Shown here piece after piece: positions 42,994 to 52,213 of a stretch of DNA of 64,000 nt (position 1 is its first letter; each line of letters begins with the position of its first letter). Both the position numbers and the translations under genes were made by a program. The stretch covers positions 62,001-126,000 of the forward strand of contig NZ_WKJG01000061.1 of NCBI RefSeq assembly GCF_027853235.1, given 5' to 3'. Under the pieces are notes generated by a model, which worked only from the letters and a program-made list of their open reading frames with translations, did no database searches and was not told where the DNA came from. Source of the stretch: Aliibacillus thermotolerans (GTDB lineage: Bacteria > Bacillota > Bacilli > Bacillales > Marinococcaceae).

Positions 42994-43063
42994 TTTTCGT
43001 AGTCAAGCTATTTACGGCAGCTTGTAGAGACTCGCGAGCCATATTCTCGCGATTATACGAAAA
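42994..43063 (-). promoter_or_regulatory. Guanine riboswitch aptamer, pbuG leader
   Basis: Minus strand: TTTTCGTATAATCGCGAG, ATATGGCTCGCGAG, TCTCTAC, GCCGTAAAT and GACTACGAAAA. P1 (TTTTCGTA with TACGAAAA) closes perfectly and the discriminator base is C, as in guanine sensors. Confidence 0.94.
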
Positions 43064-43100
43064 CGCTATATAAAGATATATGTGAACTTGATTGCCTATT

Positions 43101-43129
43101 AGTTTATCAGCGGATAAAAGAAAAGTCAA
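43101..43129 (-). promoter_or_regulatory. Predicted sigma-A promoter of pbuG
   Basis: Minus strand TTGACT (43124-43129), 17-bp spacer, TAAACT (43101-43106), about 30 nt before the riboswitch. Confidence 0.65.
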
Positions 43130-43138
43130 CTAAAAAAC

Positions 43139-43172
43139 CGAACATTCATGTATTCATATGCATGAATGTTCG
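43139..43172. promoter_or_regulatory. PurR PurBox pair upstream of pbuG, also guaA terminator
   Basis: CGAACATTCATG and CATGAATGTTCG are facing half sites; AAAACCGAACATT on the plus strand fits the PurBox consensus in full. The palindrome is followed by GGTTTTTT on the minus strand, 10 bp after guaA, so it should also terminate guaA. Its spacing to the -35 box is the same as at purE. Confidence 0.75.
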
Positions 43173-43181
43173 TATGTGATG

Positions 43182-44732
43182 CTATTCCCACTCAATCGTT
43201 GCTGGTGGCTTCGAAGTGATGTCGTAAACCACTCGATTCACGTGTGGGACTTCCGTTACTATTCTGGTAGAAATCGTCTCTAATACATCGTAAGGGATTC
43301 GCGCCCAATCAGAAGTCATCCCGTCCACAGAATGAACAGCACGTATGCCAACGGTGTAATCATACGTACGAGCGTCATCTTTCACGCCAACGCTTCTCAT
43401 ATTCGGCAAGGTCGTAAAATATTGCCAAATTTCTTTTTCCAATCCGGCATTTTTAATTTCTTCTCGCAAAATTGCATCTGATTCACGAACGATTTCCAGT
43501 TTCTCTTCGGTAATTTCTCCTAGGACGCGAATACCTAAGCCCGGGCCTGGAAAAGGCTGACGCCAAACGATTTCATCAGGCACCCCTAATTCAGTACCTA
43601 ACGCTCTCACTTCATCTTTAAACAACGTTTTCAACGGCTCAATTAGCGTAAAGTTCATCTCTTCTGGTAATCCACCTACGTTATGATGAGATTTGATTGT
43701 TTTTGACGTTTCTGTTCCGCTTTCGATGACATCCGTATATAACGTTCCTTGGGCAAGAAAGTCCATATCTGTTAATTTTCCTGCTTCTTCTTCAAATAAG
43801 TAAATAAACTCATTTCCAATAATTTTTCGTTTCTGTTCTGGGTCAGATACCCCTTTTAATTTCTTTAAAAAGCGTTCTTTTGCATCAATCTTAATGACGT
43901 TCATGTGAAATTCGCCTTCAAACGTTTTCATCACGCTCTCTGCTTCACCTTTACGAAGCAAACCGTGATCAATGAACATACATGTCAGTTGGTTTCCAAT
44001 CGCTTTATGAATAAGAGCCGCAACGACCGAAGAATCAACACCGCCACTTAGTGCACATAACACATGTTTATCCCCTACTTCTTCTCGGATAAGTTGAATT
44101 TGCTCTTCAGAAAATTTTTTCATCGACCAATCCCCGCGACATTGACAAACTTCAAACAAAAAGTTTTTCACAATCTCCATTCCATGAGGGGTTTGTTCTA
44201 CTTCCGGTTGAAATTGAATGCCATACAATTGCCGTTTTTTATCACTTATCGCTAAAATCGGCATGTTGTTCGATCTTGCATCCACTGTAAATGATGCTGG
44301 TGTGGAAGTAACTTGATTTTCTTTATGAACCCACACAGGTTGTGCTGACGGGATATTTCTCCAAAGTTTTCCTTGATTTTTTACTTGCATTGTTTCAACA
44401 CCGTATGTATTTGCATCTTGTTCATGAGAAGGGGTTTCTACTTGTCCACCAAGCTGATAAACCATCCATTGCATTCCATAAGAGATACCGAGAACCGGAA
44501 TACCAAGATCCAAAATTTGAGGATCATAGGTCGGGGCGTTCTCGGCATGAATACTTTGAGATCCCCCTGTTAATACAATACCGGTCGGTTCTAATGCCTT
44601 TAGTTTTTCAATATTGATCGTATACGGATAAAGTTCACTGTAAACACCGGCGTCTCGTATTTTTCTCGTGATCAACTGGCTGTATGGACCACCAAAGTCA
44701 AGTACAACAATTAACTCATTCTTTTTCCCCAT
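43182..44732 (-). CDS. guaA: GMP synthase with a degenerate glutaminase domain
   Basis: 516 residues, full two-domain GuaA. The ATP-pyrophosphatase and dimerisation half is normal: [13 protein letters not shown] (229-235 core), [22 protein letters not shown] and the C-terminal PPATIEWE. The N-terminal class I glutaminase half has the right length and fold pattern but a broken active site: GICYGMQ reads GISYGMQ (Cys to Ser84, codon TCT), FHPEV reads FQPEV (His to Gln175, codon CAA), SHGD reads HKEN, and SGGPNS reads TGGSQS. Only Glu177 of the triad remains. It should make GMP from XMP with ammonia but not hydrolyse glutamine by the known mechanism. The frame is intact and in the conserved position between yebA and pbuG. 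Confidence 0.94.
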   Translation of the reverse strand: MGKKNELIVVLDFGGPYSQLITRKIRDAGVYSELYPYTINIEKLKALEPTGIVLTGGSQSIHAENAPTYDPQILDLGIPVLGISYGMQWMVYQLGGQVETPSHEQDANTYGVETMQVKNQGKLWRNIPSAQPVWVHKENQVTSTPASFTVDARSNNMPILAISDKKRQLYGIQFQPEVEQTPHGMEIVKNFLFEVCQCRGDWSMKKFSEEQIQLIREEVGDKHVLCALSGGVDSSVVAALIHKAIGNQLTCMFIDHGLLRKGEAESVMKTFEGEFHMNVIKIDAKERFLKKLKGVSDPEQKRKIIGNEFIYLFEEEAGKLTDMDFLAQGTLYTDVIESGTETSKTIKSHHNVGGLPEEMNFTLIEPLKTLFKDEVRALGTELGVPDEIVWRQPFPGPGLGIRVLGEITEEKLEIVRESDAILREEIKNAGLEKEIWQYFTTLPNMRSVGVKDDARTYDYTVGIRAVHSVDGMTSDWARIPYDVLETISTRIVTEVPHVNRVVYDITSKPPATIEWE

Positions 44733-44789
44733 CGTTCGAACCCCACCTTTATATTGTATTTTAGTTAGGTAAACTTAGCTTCTTGTCCC

Positions 44790-45018
44790 GATCCTCCATC
44801 GCCTTCGCGCCTAACCAGTTGCTTCCGCTTTTCTTTGTCTAGCTCCAGCAACCAGGCATTTGGCCTAAGGAACTTCTGCTAAAATCATGCCCGTCCTAGG
44901 CATAACGCAGAAGTCAGCACGTCCTATGCAAGTCAGATCATGTCAGAAGTCAAAAAACGACTTCTGTCCGTGCTCTTCCAACGCTTTTCGTGGCTCAACG
45001 GCTTTCTCCGCTTTTCTT
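44790..45018. repeat. GCGGAGGCGA-type dispersed repeat between guaA and yebA
   Basis: Contains TTGCTTCCGCTTTTCTTTGTC, TCTAGCTCCAGC and, near the right end, CTCCGCTTTTCTT, as in the 11.3-12.0 kb repeats. It holds the hairpin AGAAGTC/GACTTCT at 44945-44965 with an AAAAAAC-like loop and an outer ACTTCTGC/GCAGAAGT pair. No gene is visible here. Confidence 0.7.
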
Positions 45019-45059
45019 AAAAATATGCATTTTATTGTATCAATGGAAAACGAAATGGG

Positions 45060-47180
45060 TCAAGATTTTATCCGTTTTATGATGTTTTCCCATGATTTTT
45101 GGATTTCTTCTGAAAGAGGACTTGGACGCTTGTTTCCGTAATATATTTGTTCATATTGTTCAGTGATAAGTGACATATCATTTGTTTCATATTCTTGATC
45201 CATTCGTTTAGCAAATTCACGAAATGTTTCGCTTTTTCTACGATTGTGTCCTGCCATTTTAAATAGCGTCATGAGCGCTAAATACGCTTTCACAAACTTC
45301 ATATCGTCATCTATTCGGTTGTATCGGTATTGGAGATACTTTTTATAAATCGGTATACGATACTTGTAAAGAATTCCAATAAGAAGGAGCGGCATGATGA
45401 AAAGAAGAAGTTGCACCCATGATGTTACTTTTTGGGAAGATTGATTATCTCTTCCTTCTGTTTCTTCTTCTACCATCTCTTCTATTTCATCTTCTTGCTT
45501 TTCTTCCTCTTCTTTTTCCTCCGTTTCTATCGATGGATAACTTTCTGGAGAAAATCCTTTTGTCGGTTCAAAAGGTACCCAACCAACAGAAGGAAAATAA
45601 ACTTCTACCCAAGAATGAGCATTTCCATTCGTGACTTCATACACAATCCTTCCTTCTTCAGAACCTACTTTTTCTCCACTCGTAAATCCTTTCACCCAAC
45701 GTGCAGGAATGTCGATGGAACGAAGCAGAACGACCATGCTCGTGGAGAAATTATCACAATACCCTCTCATCGTATCGAACAAAAATTGTTCAACGTAATC
45801 TTCATCTTCTTCAGGAACAGGTACATTTTCCGTTTCATACGTAAATATTGGGCTATGAAAATACGATTCAATGGCTCGGACTTTATCGTAACGCGTCTCC
45901 TCATTTTCTGTTAACGATTGAGCGAGAGCTTCCACCTCAGGCGAAAGATGTTCGGGTAGTTGTAAAAAATACTCTTCAATATGTGCCGGATCTACTTCAC
46001 TACTCTCCCGCAGTTCTTCTTCAAATAAAACAGGACTTGCGCTCACTGTTTCATAGTAATGAGCAATAAACGGTTCTCCATTGCGATGCTTGTACGCTTT
46101 CCCGGTATAATTGTCAATAGAAACTTCTGCCTTCTCATCCGGAACACGGAATTGTTCTAAAGAGCCATCATAAAAAACGAAATCATAACGCATTTCTTTT
46201 TCTACGTACATGTCTACTTCATTACGCTTCGCTTCAACATGCGATTGATAAAGATTACTTTCTTGTACCAGTTCTAACGGAGTATTTGTCTCCCATCCTT
46301 GACCGGTATATACGTTTTTCGACTCACCCCGCCAATACCGCACCTCTCTATCTGCGACTGCGGTAAACACAAGACGATCATCCTGTTCGAACCCTCCCCC
46401 TAACTGCGTATCGTCATCTCCATAGCCGACGCGACGCACTTCATTATTCTTAAGAAATCGATGGGGGTCTTCTATCCCTAAAAATTCTTGCACATACGGC
46501 ACAGGATCCTCCCAAGTAGGTCCTGATTTTGGTAAAAGGGAGGCAACAAATATCGCTGTGCCTAAAATCGCCACGGAAACTACAAGCCAGCGAGTCAATG
46601 CCTTTTTTTGATCAAACACAGGAAAATAAGAGGTGAGACGACTCCATTGTAAGAGCAATAATAGGAGAAATCCGATGATCGTCACACGGATCATGGCCCA
46701 GCTTCCATCGTAATCAAAAAAAGTGTCCAGTACGCCAATAAATATTACTGTACAAATAAAGAAAAATAAAATCCGTTTCGCATAAACTATCCAAAAATAA
46801 AGTAAATAGCTCATCATCGCAAGAAGAAGTAAAAATATCAAACTTTGAAAGGAGTGACTCGTCTCCTGCCATGTACCGGTAATCATATGACCTAAGTGAT
46901 GAAAAATATCTTCGAAAAATACTTGCCACCAAGGAAGGCTTAAAAATGTTTCCTCATAAAAGAGAAGATGTAAGATAAGAAGAATGATTCCACCAATAGT
47001 TGGTAACGTTATCCACGCTGGAAAATCGAGAAAGACGATAAGGAAGAAAAATCCAGTCACAGCGATAAAAAGAGAAATGTAGCCGGTACTGGAAACTTCC
47101 GGGAGCGGAAGTAGCCACTCGATGAGCAACAAATATCCGCACATATAGGTGAAAAATGATAGGAGGCTCCGTTCTATCAC
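45060..47180 (-). CDS. yebA: TgpA-like membrane transglutaminase (YebA)
   Basis: 706 residues. Six or so N-terminal membrane spans (DUF3488-type) in the first 220 residues are followed by an extracytoplasmic transglutaminase-like domain: Cys in MRGYCDNFSTSMVVLLRS, His in GNAHSWVEVYFP, then GWVPFEPTKGFSPE. Next comes an acidic Glu-rich linker, another membrane span, and a cytosolic DUF4129-type tail (KFVKAYLALMTLFKMAG). The substrate is unknown. It forms an operon with the DUF58 and MoxR genes, a common trio for surface-protein assembly or stress, 15 bp after yeaD. Confidence 0.9.
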   Translation of the reverse strand: MIERSLLSFFTYMCGYLLLIEWLLPLPEVSSTGYISLFIAVTGFFFLIVFLDFPAWITLPTIGGIILLILHLLFYEETFLSLPWWQVFFEDIFHHLGHMITGTWQETSHSFQSLIFLLLLAMMSYLLYFWIVYAKRILFFFICTVIFIGVLDTFFDYDGSWAMIRVTIIGFLLLLLLQWSRLTSYFPVFDQKKALTRWLVVSVAILGTAIFVASLLPKSGPTWEDPVPYVQEFLGIEDPHRFLKNNEVRRVGYGDDDTQLGGGFEQDDRLVFTAVADREVRYWRGESKNVYTGQGWETNTPLELVQESNLYQSHVEAKRNEVDMYVEKEMRYDFVFYDGSLEQFRVPDEKAEVSIDNYTGKAYKHRNGEPFIAHYYETVSASPVLFEEELRESSEVDPAHIEEYFLQLPEHLSPEVEALAQSLTENEETRYDKVRAIESYFHSPIFTYETENVPVPEEDEDYVEQFLFDTMRGYCDNFSTSMVVLLRSIDIPARWVKGFTSGEKVGSEEGRIVYEVTNGNAHSWVEVYFPSVGWVPFEPTKGFSPESYPSIETEEKEEEEKQEDEIEEMVEEETEGRDNQSSQKVTSWVQLLLFIMPLLLIGILYKYRIPIYKKYLQYRYNRIDDDMKFVKAYLALMTLFKMAGHNRRKSETFREFAKRMDQEYETNDMSLITEQYEQIYYGNKRPSPLSEEIQKSWENIIKRIKS

Positions 47181-47195
47181 ACTTTCTCTCCTCTC

Positions 47196-48335
47196 CTAGC
47201 TAAGATGCTTATATACGCTGGCACCTAACTTTCGCAACTGTTGAAAGGAAGCGTCTACTCCTTGGTCGTCCTGTTCCAAAAAATAATGAATGGCAACATG
47301 TTCCCCTCTCTCTAACAACATCTTCCATTCTTCCACAATCGGTCGATTGAATTGTGAGGTCACATACATAAACAATCGTACAGAAGACGAAGGTAAAAAA
47401 GCAGGGACTTGTGTCTTTAGAGGAAAACTTTCTATGTTTTGAATCACTGCTAACTGAAGCAAAATTTCTTTTTCATTTCTTTTTGCTTGTGAGCGATCTT
47501 CTTCCCCACTACATTGAAAATGAATCGAACTTTTTTTCCGAAAACATTCATGTACAAAGGAAGCAGTGAATGACACCATCATTTCGAATAGCTTTTCTTG
47601 CTGACCGACATTGTCTAATATGAGAACGCAACCTTGTCCTTCCTCCGCTTCAAATTCTTTCGTCACTAACTGGCGTGTTCTCGCAGTCACTTTCCAATCA
47701 ACACTCGTTAATTTATCCCCAGGAACATATTCTCTAAGCGACCGAATCGAATGTGACGGTTCTCCTTCATTCTTTAAAGAAGAAGTGGTTTGTTCTTCTT
47801 GAAAACGCGTTTGATACCAAGTAGTCAGTGGATATAGAGGTGGCAAGACCGTTACCGTATCCTGATAGGAAAGATTTGCTTTTTTTTGAAAAAAACCGAA
47901 TAAATCATACATTTCTATGATGATTTCCGTAAAATGATATTCCCCTCTCTGTATCGTGTGAACATCATAGGAAAAAGAAAATTCTTTTGCCATGGAAAAG
48001 AACATCATTGTTCCCGGGTTTGTTTTCGACCATCCTCGTGGTACACGGTCTCTCACGTACAAAAAAAGAAACGGAAAAGTAGTTTTTCGTTTGAGTTTGA
48101 CAGTAATAGTCACCGTTTCATCCGTATGAAGAATCCTTTTGGGAAGTTGACGAGTAACAGAAAAAGCACGAAGCGGATAAATCATGAGAAGCCCATTGAA
48201 TAAAAGCAAAAGAGTGACACTATAAAATAAAAACCAACTTACAAATCCGCCTTGAAACATCGCATATGCATATAAAGCGGCAAAAATCATCAGTGCAAAA
48301 ATCACTTTCCCTATATTAATGGCGTGCTGTTTCAT
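47196..48335 (-). CDS. yeaD: DUF58 domain protein (YeaD)
   Basis: 379 residues. Two N-terminal membrane segments, then a beta-rich region, then the DUF58 core SIRSLREYVPGDKLTSVDWKV (R-x-Y-x-x-G-D, W-K) and a von Willebrand A-like segment (CVLILDNVGQQ). DUF58 proteins act with MoxR ATPases, probably as chaperone partners. The start overlaps the yeaC stop by 4 bp, so the two are translationally coupled. Confidence 0.88.
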   Translation of the reverse strand: MKQHAINIGKVIFALMIFAALYAYAMFQGGFVSWFLFYSVTLLLLFNGLLMIYPLRAFSVTRQLPKRILHTDETVTITVKLKRKTTFPFLFLYVRDRVPRGWSKTNPGTMMFFSMAKEFSFSYDVHTIQRGEYHFTEIIIEMYDLFGFFQKKANLSYQDTVTVLPPLYPLTTWYQTRFQEEQTTSSLKNEGEPSHSIRSLREYVPGDKLTSVDWKVTARTRQLVTKEFEAEEGQGCVLILDNVGQQEKLFEMMVSFTASFVHECFRKKSSIHFQCSGEEDRSQAKRNEKEILLQLAVIQNIESFPLKTQVPAFLPSSSVRLFMYVTSQFNRPIVEEWKMLLERGEHVAIHYFLEQDDQGVDASFQQLRKLGASVYKHLS

Positions 48336-49294
48336 CCCCGCTTCACCATTTTACTGGAGGATACCGGAACTTTCGTTGCACTTAAAATATCATCGATTAT
48401 TTTTTCTTGAGAGTGATCTTGCAACTCTACATGGGGATGCAAATGAATACGGTGCGTCAATACGTAAGGTGCCAAATATTTCACATCATCCGGAATGATA
48501 TAATCTCTTCCCTTTAAAAAGCTGTGCGCTTGAGCAGCTCTCATTAACGCGATGGATCCACGTGGACTGACTCCCACATAGACATCTTTGTGATTTCTTG
48601 TCGCAGTGACAATATCCACAATATACTGCTTTAAGGAATCGTCTATATATACCTCTCTTACTTGTTGTTGCATCGTTAAAATTTCTTCTATCGTTAATAC
48701 TTCCTCTACATGTTCAATTGGATGATTCATTCTCACCCGTTCCAATACTTCTAATTCTTCCTCATACGATGGATAACCTAATTTTAACTTCATTAAGAAA
48801 CGATCTAATTGGGCTTCCGGTAAGGGATACGTTCCTCCATATTCAATTGGATTTTGCGTCGCCATGACAAAAAAGAAAGACTGGAGTGGTCTCGTCTCAC
48901 CATCAATCGTCACGTTTCCTTCTTCCAGCGCTTCCAAGAGTGCAGACTGGGTTTTCGGGGAGGTACGGTTAATTTCGTCGGCTAGTACTACATTGCTCAT
49001 CACCGGACCAGGACGAAATTCAAATTGTTCCGTTTTTTGATTGTATATCGAGACTCCTGTCACATCGGAAGGTAATAAATCTGGCGTAAATTGAATTCGT
49101 TTAAACTCGGCACCAATGGAACGGGCAATGGCTCGGACCATCATCGTTTTTCCAACTCCCGGAACGTCTTCTAAAAGCACATGACCTTTTGCTAATAAAG
49201 CGGTAAAACTTAATTCTATGGCCTCTCTTTTTCCTACCACTACTTGTTCTACTTGTTTAATGGCATTTTTCAATGAGGTGGATGTATGAAACAT
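48332..49294 (-). CDS. yeaC: MoxR family AAA+ ATPase (YeaC)
   Basis: 320 residues. Walker A EDVPGVGKTMMVRAIA, Walker B VVLADEINRTSPKTQSALLEA, MATQNPIEYGGTYPLPEAQLDRF and the sensor 2 region VGVSPRGSIALMRAAQA. MoxR ATPases help assemble or activate partner proteins, often with DUF58 and VWA proteins. It is first in yeaC-yeaD-yebA, with a GGGGGAG ribosome site. A TTGCTT-N17-GATAGT promoter candidate lies in the upstream gap. Confidence 0.93.
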   Translation of the reverse strand: MFHTSTSLKNAIKQVEQVVVGKREAIELSFTALLAKGHVLLEDVPGVGKTMMVRAIARSIGAEFKRIQFTPDLLPSDVTGVSIYNQKTEQFEFRPGPVMSNVVLADEINRTSPKTQSALLEALEEGNVTIDGETRPLQSFFFVMATQNPIEYGGTYPLPEAQLDRFLMKLKLGYPSYEEELEVLERVRMNHPIEHVEEVLTIEEILTMQQQVREVYIDDSLKQYIVDIVTATRNHKDVYVGVSPRGSIALMRAAQAHSFLKGRDYIIPDDVKYLAPYVLTHRIHLHPHVELQDHSQEKIIDDILSATKVPVSSSKMVKRG

Positions 49295-49698
49295 GTTTTC
49301 TCCCCCAATATAATCAACGAATCGGATTCACACTTGTCTTATCATATCATAACTATCCTGTTATTCCCTTTTATAAGCAAATTCCCAAGTACGTTCATTT
49401 AAACAAAGAAAAAAGGTTTGGAGAAAATACGAGCACATTCTTGAGACTCGTATGAAATAGTACGTGGAAGTGTGCTTACATAAACAATGTTCAAAAACTG
49501 AAGGTGTGTTCCTAGTCGTATTCAGGGCGTGATTGCACAACTCATGGATGGAAAATCATTCCTCTTACTTTTCCAAGCATGAACCATTTTTCATCAAGTT
49601 TATTACTTTTCTATAGCATATCCTATAAAAATGCTCAATAACAGCAAATACCCCTTCTCCACTTCAAGCAATAAGAGAAGGAGTGCGAAAGATCATCA
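49295..49698. other. Gene-free gap between yeaC and the 49.7-kb gene
   Basis: About 400 bp without a supported gene. It holds the likely yeaC promoter, a TACGAG/CTCGTA hairpin near 49421-49452 that echoes the TCGTATGAA arrays, and a weak CCTTCTC/GAGAAGG hairpin (49653-49681) that may end the next gene's transcript. I see nothing else. Confidence 0.5.
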
Positions 49699-50142
49699 TT
49701 ACGAATTTTTCATTTCATCAAGAATCGGATACACCGATTCAATCCCATCTTCAGCGATTTGACAAGCAATCCCAAGCGGGGTTTTCCAAAAAGAGTCCGG
49801 GATGATGGGTACTTTCCGTCCTGCTGGAACAAATAACGTTTCATAAATGCGTGTTACATGTTTTTTTGTCTCGATAGGATTGTTATCTTTTTCACCTCGA
49901 GCGATATTAAAGAGATGTTGCATCGACCAAAACAACGTATCTCCGGGCATCGACGCATATTCTTTAAAACGAGCCAAACGTTTCTCATATGGTTCTATCG
50001 CTTCTTCGATGGATAGCGTACGAAGCAACTGTTTCATTTTGTTTTGGGCTAGTTGAAATACGTGGCGCTTTTCTTGTTGCATCAGTTCATCAGTGTAAAT
50101 CTCTTGCAGAAAAGCGTATGCTTTTTCCGGCGTCCACTCCAT
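49699..50142 (-). CDS. Hypothetical protein
   Basis: About 147 residues from ATG 50142 with GGAAG upstream; a longer frame reaches 50163. I do not recognise the family. The sequence is mostly helical and charged, with no signal peptide or membrane span, and a proline-rich FVPAGRKVPIIPDSFWKTPLG segment near the C-terminus. It follows the alpha/beta hydrolase gene by 17 bp on the same strand and is probably co-transcribed. Confidence 0.65.
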   Translation of the reverse strand: MEWTPEKAYAFLQEIYTDELMQQEKRHVFQLAQNKMKQLLRTLSIEEAIEPYEKRLARFKEYASMPGDTLFWSMQHLFNIARGEKDNNPIETKKHVTRIYETLFVPAGRKVPIIPDSFWKTPLGIACQIAEDGIESVYPILDEMKNS

Positions 50143-50159
50143 CACATTTCTTCCTTTCC

Positions 50160-50993
50160 TCATTTTAGTGACTCTGTGAAAAAGCGCGTCGTTTCATTTA
50201 ACGCTTCTTCCAATTCTTCCGGTATGGTCATAAGCGGATGGCTAGCATTAAAAGTATGACCTGCACCTTTTATCATCATCAGTTGACTGTGAGGTGCTTT
50301 TTCATGCATTTTTTTCGCCCCTTCGACCAGCCGTTCCAGATCTGCATCTCCTTGCACAATCAGTATAGGTACTTTAATATTTGAAATTTTCCCCAATATG
50401 TCAAATCGTTCTTTATTCTTTTCTATATCATCAAACACATTGCGTTTAATCGGCATTTGAATGTTTGTCCGTTTGTTCTCCACGTAGCCGACTCCCTCTG
50501 TAAACACTTGCTTTCGAAAATCATCGCCCCAAATATCTACTTGCGAAATTCCATTCCATGTCACCACCGCTTGTATCCGCTTACTTTCTGAAGCGAATAA
50601 AACGCTGTCTCCCCCACCACGACTATGACCGAGTATCCCAACACGTTCCAAATCAAAAAATTCTGCATAAGGAAGCTCTCTTTGTTCCATTTTTTCCATT
50701 AACACGTGCAAATCATTTAACTCTCTTGAATACGTATTTTCAGCAAATTTTTCCAGTTCATCAAAGTCATCTCCTTTCACACCATTCATCGAAAAGTTAA
50801 AGCGAATGGCATAAAAACCGTGCTTTGCTAACGTTGTCGCTGTGTAAGGGAAGAAGTTCCAATCTTTATATCCTTTAAAACCATGACAAATAATCACTAC
50901 CGGTGCCTTTTCTCTGTTACTTGGTGCATGTACTTCCCCTCGTATAAATAAATCATCTTCTAAAGAAAGTACGAAAGATTGCTCTTCACTCAT
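50160..50993 (-). CDS. Alpha/beta hydrolase (dienelactone hydrolase/BAAT-like)
   Basis: 277 residues from ATG 50993 after GGAGG. The fold is clear: IICHGFKGYKDWN for the oxyanion loop, nucleophile in LGHSRGGGDSV, Asp in IVQGDADLERLVEGA and His in IKGAGHTFNASHP. A cytosolic serine hydrolase or esterase; the natural substrate cannot be read from sequence. It is transcribed divergently from purC, with about 150 bp between. Confidence 0.87.
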   Translation of the reverse strand: MSEEQSFVLSLEDDLFIRGEVHAPSNREKAPVVIICHGFKGYKDWNFFPYTATTLAKHGFYAIRFNFSMNGVKGDDFDELEKFAENTYSRELNDLHVLMEKMEQRELPYAEFFDLERVGILGHSRGGGDSVLFASESKRIQAVVTWNGISQVDIWGDDFRKQVFTEGVGYVENKRTNIQMPIKRNVFDDIEKNKERFDILGKISNIKVPILIVQGDADLERLVEGAKKMHEKAPHSQLMMIKGAGHTFNASHPLMTIPEELEEALNETTRFFTESLK

Positions 50994-51140
50994 CTGTATC
51001 AACCTCCTAAACCCCATCGTACCACAGGTATCACTTTTTCTGACAACTCATTTTATTTTTGTAGGAGTTGATTTATCCATCGAAAAACATTCATAATAAG
51101 CATAGGCTTCTTTTATCTATGCGGAGAAAGGATTGGAAAT

Positions 51141-51824
51141 ATGAAACTAAAGTATAAAGGAAAAACGAAAGACGTATATGAACGAGAAGATGGGAACTAC
51201 GTCCTACAATTTAAAGACGACGTCACCGGTGAAGATGGTGTTTTTGATCCCGGAGCAAATACAGTCGGGTTATCCATGGAAGGGGCAGGGAAAGCAGGAC
51301 TACGACTCACCACATTCTTTTTTGAAAAATTACAAGAAAAAAATATCCCGACCCATTACATAGATGCGAATATGGACAAACAGACAATGACGGTAAAGCC
51401 GGCGTCTGTTTTTGGAGAAGGTCTGGAAGTCATTTGCCGTTACCGAGCTGTCGGTAGTTTTCTGCGTCGTTATGGAAAATATGCGGAGGAAGGTCAACCA
51501 CTTGATGGTTTCATCGAGATGACGCTAAAAGATGATGAACGAGGAGATCCTCCCATTAGTAAAGAAGCCCTTGTCATGCTTCGTATTTTAACCGAAAAAG
51601 AATATGACACATTAAAACAATTAACGAAACAAATTAGCGATATCGTGAAAGAGGAACTTTTGAAAAAAAATATTGAGCTCTATGATATTAAGCTGGAATT
51701 TGGACGATCATCCGACGGAGACATTATATTAATTGATGAAATTTCAGGCGGAAACATGCGTGCCTATAAAAATGGCGAACCGGTGCAACCCCTTGAACTC
51801 GAACGACTCGTACTAGAAGCGTAA
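51141..51824 (+). CDS. purC: SAICAR synthetase, short variant, outside the pur operon
   Basis: 227 residues. YKGKTKDVYE at the N-terminus, DDVTGEDGVFDPGANTVG, ICRYRAVGSFLRRYG, DDERGDPPISKEAL and IDEISGGNMRAYKNG define SAICAR synthetase. This version differs from the usual Bacillus operon PurC (KKIYKT, RNVVAGS, DEISPDTCR types) and resembles forms I associate with clostridia. It joins CAIR and aspartate with ATP. It stands alone on the plus strand, with a TTGATT-N18-CATAAT promoter candidate near 51066-51095, no PurBox or riboswitch that I can see, and its own terminator. It supplies the step missing from the operon. Confidence 0.92.
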   Translation: MKLKYKGKTKDVYEREDGNYVLQFKDDVTGEDGVFDPGANTVGLSMEGAGKAGLRLTTFFFEKLQEKNIPTHYIDANMDKQTMTVKPASVFGEGLEVICRYRAVGSFLRRYGKYAEEGQPLDGFIEMTLKDDERGDPPISKEALVMLRILTEKEYDTLKQLTKQISDIVKEELLKKNIELYDIKLEFGRSSDGDIILIDEISGGNMRAYKNGEPVQPLELERLVLEA

Positions 51825-51852
51825 TCTTCCTCATCTTTTTGCCACATAAATA

Positions 51853-51876
51853 GCAGAAAGGAGCATCCTTTCTGCT
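51853..51876. terminator. Bidirectional terminator between purC and the DUF4870 gene
   Basis: GCAGAAAGGA pairs with TCCTTTCTGC around a short loop; TTCATTTTTCC follows on the plus strand. Confidence 0.8.
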
Positions 51877-51886
51877 TCATTTTTCC

Positions 51887-52213
51887 TTACTTAATTAAAC
51901 GAAAAATGAAAGGGAAACGGTACATATCACCTTGATAAGCTTTCACTGCCGCAATAATTGTAAGTATAAATGCAACAATCCCAACGATCGGTGCTAACAG
52001 AAGTCCTATTAATACAAAAATTAACAACCCAGCAATGATTCCATAAATAGTAAAAGAAATAAGAAAATTAAAGTATTCTTTCCCGTGATAATCAATAAAA
52101 TCTGAATCATCTCTTTTAATAAGCCAAATAATTAACGGACCTAATACCGGAAAAAATAAACTAATAACGTATATGAGCATCGAAAACAAACGATCATCAC
52201 TTGTTGCCTCCAT
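51887..52213 (-). CDS. DUF4870 domain membrane protein
   Basis: 108 residues with three to four membrane helices: LFSMLIYVISLFFPVLGPLI, IKRDDSDFIDYHGKEYFNF (the conserved DUF4870 loop) and a long hydrophobic pair before AVKAYQGDMYRFPF. Function unknown. It is converging with purC, and has an AGGGAGG ribosome site. Confidence 0.85.
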   Translation of the reverse strand: MEATSDDRLFSMLIYVISLFFPVLGPLIIWLIKRDDSDFIDYHGKEYFNFLISFTIYGIIAGLLIFVLIGLLLAPIVGIVAFILTIIAAVKAYQGDMYRFPFIFRLIK

